NCBI RefSeq assembly: GCF_000508165.1
Contig: NZ_AYOZ01000003.1
Span: 62,001-126,000, forward strand
Length of the DNA stretch: 64,000 bases
Direction of reading: 5' to 3'
Origin: Marinomonas profundimaris
Lineage (GTDB): Bacteria; Pseudomonadota; Gammaproteobacteria; Pseudomonadales; Marinomonadaceae
Below are positions 61,630 through 64,000 of the stretch, piece after piece. How positions within the stretch are numbered: position 1 is the first letter of the stretch; every line of letters begins with the position of its first letter. Position numbers and translations under genes: made by a program. Under the pieces are notes generated by a model. That model ran no database searches, was not told the DNA's origin, and saw only the letters and a program-made list of their open reading frames with translations.

Positions 61630-62790
61630 ATGACCAAAACCAGCACAACAGCGTCTCCCCAAAATACGGCACCAGATACGGCGGCCGCGACGACGAAAAA
61701 ACCGTCTTCAAATGTCGACATTCGTTCGGCCAGTGTAGACGATTTAAAAGCCTTGTTAGCGCTAGAAGACAGCGCTTTTACGGGCGACCGTTTGAGTCGA
61801 CGTAGTTTTCGTCGTGCGATTAACAGTACCGGGTCTGCGTTGTTGGTGGCGATGGGGGAAGATCAAAACCTTCTGGGTTATGCGTTGTTGCATCTACGAC
61901 AAGGCACGCGTTTGGCACGTTTGTATTCTTTGGCGGTGTCGCCACAAGCACGAGGCTTGGGCATTGGTAAGGCGTTGATTCAGGCATGCGAACAAAAAGC
62001 CATTAAAAAAGGCAAGATCTTGCTTCGTCTGGAAGTGAGTGATGTGAATCAAAATGCCATCGCGTTGTATCAAACCATGGGTTACCGAGAGTTCGGTCAT
62101 TACGATGCGTATTATGAAGACCAAACTGATGCGATTCGTATGCAGAAACGTCTTCGTCATGGCGCGAGCGAGCAAACGACTCGACCTTTGCCTTGGTTGG
62201 CTCAGGGTACGCCATTTACCTGTGGTCCGGCGTCGTTGCAAATGGTGTTGTCTGCGCTGCACCCTGAGTATCAAGCAACACCGGACGATGAGTTAGAAAT
62301 CTGGCGAGAAGCGACGACGATTTTTATGACGTCGGGTCACGGTGGTTGTCATCCTATGGGATTGGCGTTGGCGGCCAAAAAGCGCGGTTTGTCGGCGGAT
62401 GTTTGGCTGAGCGAAGAAGGCCCATTGTTTGTTGGCGGTGTGCGTAATGAGCTTAAGAAAGACGTGATTACGCGTGTGCATCAAAGTTTTGCCAAGCAAT
62501 GTAACGATGCCGATGTGTCGATTCATTATTCTGTGATGCCGTTAGAGCAGCTGATTGACGCGTTCGACGCCGGTGCGTTGGCGATTATTCTGATTAGTAC
62601 GTTTCGAATGGATGGCAAAAAAGCCCCGCATTGGGTGGTGATGTCAGGTTACGACGAGCATTGTATTTTGGTGCATGATCCCGATTTGGACGATGACACC
62701 AAATTGGCCGATGATCCACCAAGTCCACTTGATTGCCAATTTGTGCCTATTGCGCGCAACGAGTTTGAAAAGATGTCCCGCTTTGGGTAA
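61630..62790 (+). CDS. GNAT acetyltransferase fused to C39-like peptidase
   Basis: A 386-aa two-domain protein. The N-terminal GNAT domain (about residues 28-180) has the acetyl-CoA loop SPQARGLGIGKALIQA. The C-terminal papain-like C39 peptidase domain has a Cys nucleophile in GTPFTCGPASLQMVL and a His in HWVVMSGYDEHC. This combination occurs with RimK-like ATP-grasp genes and suggests peptide modification or turnover. The first 28 residues are a Thr/Ser/Ala-rich leader. The ATP-grasp partner is divergent. Confidence 0.88.
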   Translation: MTKTSTTASPQNTAPDTAAATTKKPSSNVDIRSASVDDLKALLALEDSAFTGDRLSRRSFRRAINSTGSALLVAMGEDQNLLGYALLHLRQGTRLARLYSLAVSPQARGLGIGKALIQACEQKAIKKGKILLRLEVSDVNQNAIALYQTMGYREFGHYDAYYEDQTDAIRMQKRLRHGASEQTTRPLPWLAQGTPFTCGPASLQMVLSALHPEYQATPDDELEIWREATTIFMTSGHGGCHPMGLALAAKKRGLSADVWLSEEGPLFVGGVRNELKKDVITRVHQSFAKQCNDADVSIHYSVMPLEQLIDAFDAGALAIILISTFRMDGKKAPHWVVMSGYDEHCILVHDPDLDDDTKLADDPPSPLDCQFVPIARNEFEKMSRFG

Positions 62791-62901
62791 AGCCGTTTAC
62801 AAGCCACGGTTGTGTTGAAAACGGCTTAGCGCATACGCAAGCGTCACATGTGGTTATTGCATTGCAGTAGAGCAGGCTAAACCCTTACACCACAGGGTGA
62901 G

Positions 62902-63735
62902 TCACAGCGGAAAGCCGCACAATCGTGCGGCGTTTTCCCAAAACAACTTCGCACGTAACGCCTTATCTGGAAATTGTTTTTCTGCAAGAGCGAGCAGCGT
63001 GCCGTAATCCATTCGATGTTGTGCTTTTAAAAACGGCCAATCTGATCCCCAAATAATACGATTTTCACCAAAGTTTTTTACAATAGCGTCCACGTACGGT
63101 TGTGTGTCTGCGTAGGGAAAGGTGTTTTGTGAAAATTTCGCAAAGCCAGATATTTTAATATAAGCACGTTGTGTTTTGGCCAACGCTAAGATGGCTTGAA
63201 AGCCTGCGTTGTTTACGCCGTGTTCAAGGTTCGGGCGCCCACAATGATCAATCAAAATGGTTGCTTTGGTTTGCATCAGTAGCGGTGCTAGTCGGAGCAT
63301 TTGCTCATTTTCAACCTGAACTTGCACGATCATCTCTAAATCTGCCAATCGATCCATCAAGGGCAAAGATCGAGCGAAATGCTCAACACCATAAAATGCC
63401 ACATTAAACGTAACACCGACGATGCCTTGCGCTTTTAGTTCGGCAAGCTTGTTGGTTGGCGTGTCTTGCTTTACGACTGCCATGCCTTTGAACCGGCCAT
63501 TAGATTGCGCAATGGCGTCTAATAGCGCGCGGTTATCGTTTTCGCCATAGGCTGAATTTGGTCCAATGAGCAGCGCATGGGAAACGCCGTAAGCGTTCAA
63601 AACTTGCTGAAAGTAACTCGCGGTCGCAACTTCATGGCCGTCTGGGGCGTAAGGAGAATCGGCTTGGTAGGGAAATTGTTGCGGGTCAAAAATATGGTTA
63701 TGACAATCGATTTTGCGCTCAGTAAATACCGACAT
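62902..63735 (-). CDS. Amidohydrolase family protein (TIM-barrel hydrolase)
   Basis: A 277-aa metal-dependent amidohydrolase of the 2-pyrone-4,6-dicarboxylate lactonase type. The metal-binding HxH is in DCHNHIFDP, a further His in ILIDHCGRPN and an Asp in IIWGSDWPF. The substrate is uncertain. I use the ATG at 63735 with AAAGGAG upstream; the frame from 63750 is longer by five residues. Single gene, no obvious pathway partners in view. Confidence 0.85.
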   Translation of the reverse strand: MSVFTERKIDCHNHIFDPQQFPYQADSPYAPDGHEVATASYFQQVLNAYGVSHALLIGPNSAYGENDNRALLDAIAQSNGRFKGMAVVKQDTPTNKLAELKAQGIVGVTFNVAFYGVEHFARSLPLMDRLADLEMIVQVQVENEQMLRLAPLLMQTKATILIDHCGRPNLEHGVNNAGFQAILALAKTQRAYIKISGFAKFSQNTFPYADTQPYVDAIVKNFGENRIIWGSDWPFLKAQHRMDYGTLLALAEKQFPDKALRAKLFWENAARLCGFPL

Positions 63736-63899
63736 AACGGCTCCTTTCATAATGTGTCATCACAGTAATGAAAGCGCGCTGCTTAGGCTATTTGGTTTTT
63801 GACTTCTGGTATTGGAAAAACGGCGGGCGATTGCTTGGTTTTCATTGCGAGCATGGTATGGTTCATGGATACGAAGCAAATGAATGAAGGAGTAGTTCA

Positions 63900-64000
63900 A
63901 TGAAGGTTGCGTTCACAAGTGACAATATTGCCGGTGCGTCGGATTCCGTTTTTAACGCCATGATGGATGCGTCGCAGGGCGATGCGATGCCATACGGTAA
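63900..64000 (+). CDS. Low-specificity L-threonine aldolase, N-terminus (cut by window edge)
   Basis: The first 33 codons are visible and the gene runs off the window. The start MKVAFTSDNIAGASDSVF and the motif GDAMPYG match the N-terminus of PLP-dependent low-specificity L-threonine aldolases (FTSDNxAGAS...PYG). Start ATG at 63900 with GAAGGAG upstream. Confidence 0.82.
   Translation, partial: MKVAFTSDNIAGASDSVFNAMMDASQGDAMPYG

Overview
The window reads as chromosome of a marine gammaproteobacterium. Marinomonas or a close Oceanospirillales relative is my best guess, inferred from the lon-hupB-ppiD core, the DUF3549/YqcC/DUF1853 genes, a glucosylglycerate (compatible solute) locus, a tripartite tricarboxylate transporter and many Na+/marine-type exporters. 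No rRNA, prophage, CRISPR array or intact insertion sequence was seen. Apart from one stretch at about 39-43.6 kb, gene density and base composition are even.

Layout. 1-3.6 kb: C-terminal part of lon, hupB, tRNA-Asp and ppiD. 3.6-11.6 kb (minus strand): a DyP peroxidase, then a compact aerotolerance-type operon moxR-DUF58-DUF4381-batA-batB/C-batD. 11.6-23.2 kb: DUF2835, pyrD, rlmKL, purU, an orphan small gene, a decayed higA-like remnant, DUF3549, YqcC, DUF1853, a GGDEF-EAL protein, rlmA and a beta carbonic anhydrase. 23.3-31.3 kb: a LysR regulator, an AGE-family sugar epimerase divergent from a ROK regulator, a TyrR-type regulator, a 54-codon membrane protein, a Cof-type HAD phosphatase, a HopJ-family protein and a Bcr/CflA exporter. 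31.6-39 kb: an ABC exporter, an SMR exporter, a three-gene glucosylglycerate locus (phosphorylase, synthase, phosphatase) and an EamA transporter.

39.0-40.1 kb is a gene-free array of six hairpin cores, each continuing into a four-run G-rich motif, separated by long repeated spacers. It is followed by an AT-rich integron-type gene-cassette array (about 40.4-43.6 kb) with two well-formed attC sites of the same family, at 42145-42244 and 43034-43134, and no integrase gene in the window. The cassettes carry a 92-aa unknown, a Shedu-type (SduA/DUF4263) anti-phage nuclease, a polytopic membrane protein and a DUF1801 protein. This defence gene inside an integrase-less cassette cluster is the most interesting feature here.

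43.6-53.9 kb: DUF3010, a class V aminotransferase, a DMT exporter, tctCBA, a TctD/TctE-like two-component pair followed in the same operon by a periplasmic binding protein, and an AraC regulator. 54.0-57.9 kb: a cupredoxin/DUF3034/truncated-haemoglobin-lipoprotein cluster, then a DUF318 permease with a thioredoxin-like protein and an AhpD-like protein. 57.9-64 kb: MscS channel, higBA, divergent RimK-like ATP-grasp and GNAT-C39 peptidase genes, an amidohydrolase and the start of an L-threonine aldolase gene.

All identifications come from reading motifs and protein sequence by eye; no database search was possible.
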